Origin: Petrosia ficiformis
Lineage: Eukaryota > Porifera > Demospongiae > Haplosclerida > Petrosiidae
Assembly (NCBI GenBank): GCA_947044365.1
Contig: OX345639.1
Coordinates: 9,348,718 to 9,412,717, forward strand
Direction: 5' to 3'
Length of the DNA: 64,000 nt
The notes under the pieces are model-generated. The model saw nothing but the letters and a program-made list of their open reading frames with translations. It did not search any database and had not been told where the DNA came from. Positions 62,506 to 64,000 of the stretch are shown one piece after another. Numbering within the stretch: position 1 is the first letter of the stretch; each line of letters starts with the position of its first letter. The position numbers and the translations under genes are program-made.

Positions 62506-62639
62506 GAATCTTGTTAAGATTGAGTAAACTATTTGTTTGGAGAAGACAAGCTCCCAAGGGCAATCCTGCAGCTAGCTCAGGGCTGAATTAGTAGGCGTGG
62601 CTGGAGGAAGCAGCTAGGTATAACGTCATTGTTTTTAAA
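62506..62639. promoter_or_regulatory. Probable bidirectional promoter of the MGH1-like gene and ARFGAP1
   Basis: 134 bp lie between head-to-head start codons. The gap is less AT-rich than its surroundings (for example GGCGTGGCTGGAGGAAGCAG) and has no clear TATA box. Confidence 0.5.
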
Positions 62640-63403
62640 ATGGCCAGTCAAAGAACTAAAGAAGTTTTACAGAGTCTGAGAGGAAAACACGACAATAATG
62701 TAAGCTATGGAATACATAATTGTATTGATATTTTACTTTATTACAGGCTTGTGTAGAATGTGGTGCTCTCAACCCACAGTGGGTATCAGTGAGTTATGGA
62801 GTGTTTCTTTGTCTTCAATGCTCAGGAAAACATCGTGGTTTAGGAACTCATATCAGGTGTGTATTCCATGTGATAATGGAACAATTGATAGGAACAATAC
62901 ATATTAACAGTTTATATTATATAGGCATGCATGCTAGGATGAGCATGTACGTAAATCAGTCCCAAAATTAATGACCTTTTTTAATGGTTAATTTCTACTC
63001 ACTGATATAATATGATATGTCTTGTAGCCTGAGTTATCTGTAATCACTCCTCCCCAAAACCCAATGAAAGTGGTTACTATGGTAACATGTATGTACATTA
63101 TCATGATAGTAATATTGTAATTTTGATGCAACCATTTAGTTTTGTTCGTTCCACAACAATGGATAAATGGAAGGAATCCGAACTAGCAAAAATGAAGGTA
63201 ACCTCCCTCCCTTCCCACCCTCCCACCCTCCCTCCCGCCCCTCCTCTCTCTCTCACTCTCTCCACTCCCTTCCTTTTAATTTCTAAAAGGTTGGAGGTAA
63301 CAGGAAAGCCAAAGAATTTTTTGATAATCATTCTGATATATGTCCTGGTATGAGTCTTCAGGAGAAATACAACACTAAAACAGCTGCTCTTTATAGAGAC
63401 AAG
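62640..63403 (+). CDS. ARFGAP1: ADP-ribosylation factor GTPase-activating protein 1, 5' part
   Basis: Four exons are visible (62640-62699, 62747-62856, 63140-63197, 63290-63403) and the gene continues past the window. [20 protein letters not shown] leads into the ArfGAP zinc finger [20 protein letters not shown]...[12 protein letters not shown]. Two CxxC pairs are spaced as in the family, and the catalytic Arg lies in [25 protein letters not shown] and [16 protein letters not shown] follow, as in ARFGAP1. The protein stimulates GTP hydrolysis by Arf1 on Golgi COPI vesicles. The C-terminal ALPS membrane-curvature motifs lie outside the window. Confidence 0.95.
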
Positions 63404-63429
63404 GTATCACTTCCTTTTGGCCCACACAA

Positions 63430-63990
63430 TTACTAATGAAAAACTATAAGTGACATGTTACATGTACAAGTACATACTGTGATATGCAATGTATTGTACA
63501 TGTACATATATGTATAATGAACATGTACATACAAGTACATTGTAATGTACATGTGTATATCTATTAATTTATAAACATGTACATACAAGTACTGTGATAT
63601 ACATGTACATTGTAATGTACATGTATTTTAAACATGTACATACAAGCACTGTGATATACATGTACATGTAATGTACATGTGTATATGTATTATAAACATG
63701 TACATACAAGTACTGTGATAAACATGTACATTGTAATGTACATGTGTATATGTATTTTAAACATGTACATACAAGTACTGTGATATACATGTACATGTAA
63801 TGTACATGTGTATATGTATTATAAACATGTACATACAAGTACTGTGATATACATGTAATGTACATGTGTATATGTATTATAAACATGTATATACATGTAC
63901 TATGATATACATGTACATGTGTATATGTATTATAAACATGTACATACAAGTACTGTGATGTACACCGTGTACATAAGAAAGTGAAGTGTA
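63430..63990. repeat. Tandem repeat rich in ACATGTACAT in an ARFGAP1 intron
   Basis: Units of about 60-70 bp contain AAACATGTACATACAAGTAC, TGTGATATACATGTAC and ATGTACATGTGTATATGTAT. They run to the window edge. Confidence 0.9.
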
Positions 63991-64000
63991 CATGTATGTA

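Noticed and set aside
63569..63949. 126-codon minus-strand frame rich in VHVYHSTCIY
   Set aside because: ATGTACATGT tandem repeat in an ARFGAP1 intron.

Overview
This window is intron-rich, AT-rich animal DNA with short introns (often 40-100 bp), small intergenic gaps and very many micro- and minisatellites. The gene set (CatSper auxiliary subunit, IGFBP-type secreted proteins, MUS81, CPSF2, NEMF, cyclin K, ARFGAP1) is metazoan. The compactness and divergence suggest an early-branching animal, most likely a demosponge; the phylum is inferred, not proven. I rebuilt gene models by joining exons by hand at GT/AG sites and checking phase and family similarity. TTC9C-like, the IGFBP genes, CPSF2, MUS81, CCNK, the NTR gene and the MGH1-like gene were joined exon by exon in consistent phase. 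CATSPERE and NEMF were followed exon by exon, but some junctions are approximate.

Layout, left to right. 0.25-1.7 kb: TTC9C-like TPR protein (+). 1.9-8.6 kb: three tandem secreted IGFBP-domain genes (+) sharing an unrecognised Cys-rich C-terminal domain. The middle one contains an array of eight identical exon+intron units. 9.7-19.0 kb: CPSF2 (CPSF100), 21 exons (-). 19.2-24.8 kb: MUS81 (+), head-to-head with CPSF2 and carrying a long disordered insert with repeated SUMO-interaction-like motifs. 25.1-31.3 kb: a CatSper delta/epsilon-type subunit (-) with a U1 snRNA gene nested in one intron on the same strand. 32.1-36.8 kb: three tandem copies of an unknown family (+). 37.0-49.5 kb: NEMF (Rqc2 homologue, -), with introns loaded with satellites. 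49.6-52.9 kb: cyclin K (-). 53.0-53.5 kb: small basic Cys-rich hypothetical (-), divergent 60 bp from an NTR/TIMP-like secreted protein (+, 53.6-55.1 kb). 55.3-62.5 kb: MGH1-like (YMR196W-type) glycoside hydrolase (-), head-to-head with ARFGAP1 (+), which runs off the right edge.

The most distinctive theme is minisatellite growth anchored on splice junctions. In IGFBP gene B whole exon+intron units were amplified and stay in frame. In CPSF2, CATSPERE, NEMF and CCNK the repeated unit contains, or begins exactly at, a 3' or 5' splice site and often part of the exon, giving series of decoy junctions. At least six families of short non-autonomous elements (MITE-like, most with terminal inverted repeats) sit in introns. 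The genes do not form one pathway; they are a housekeeping neighbourhood interrupted by two tandem, apparently lineage-specific gene clusters.
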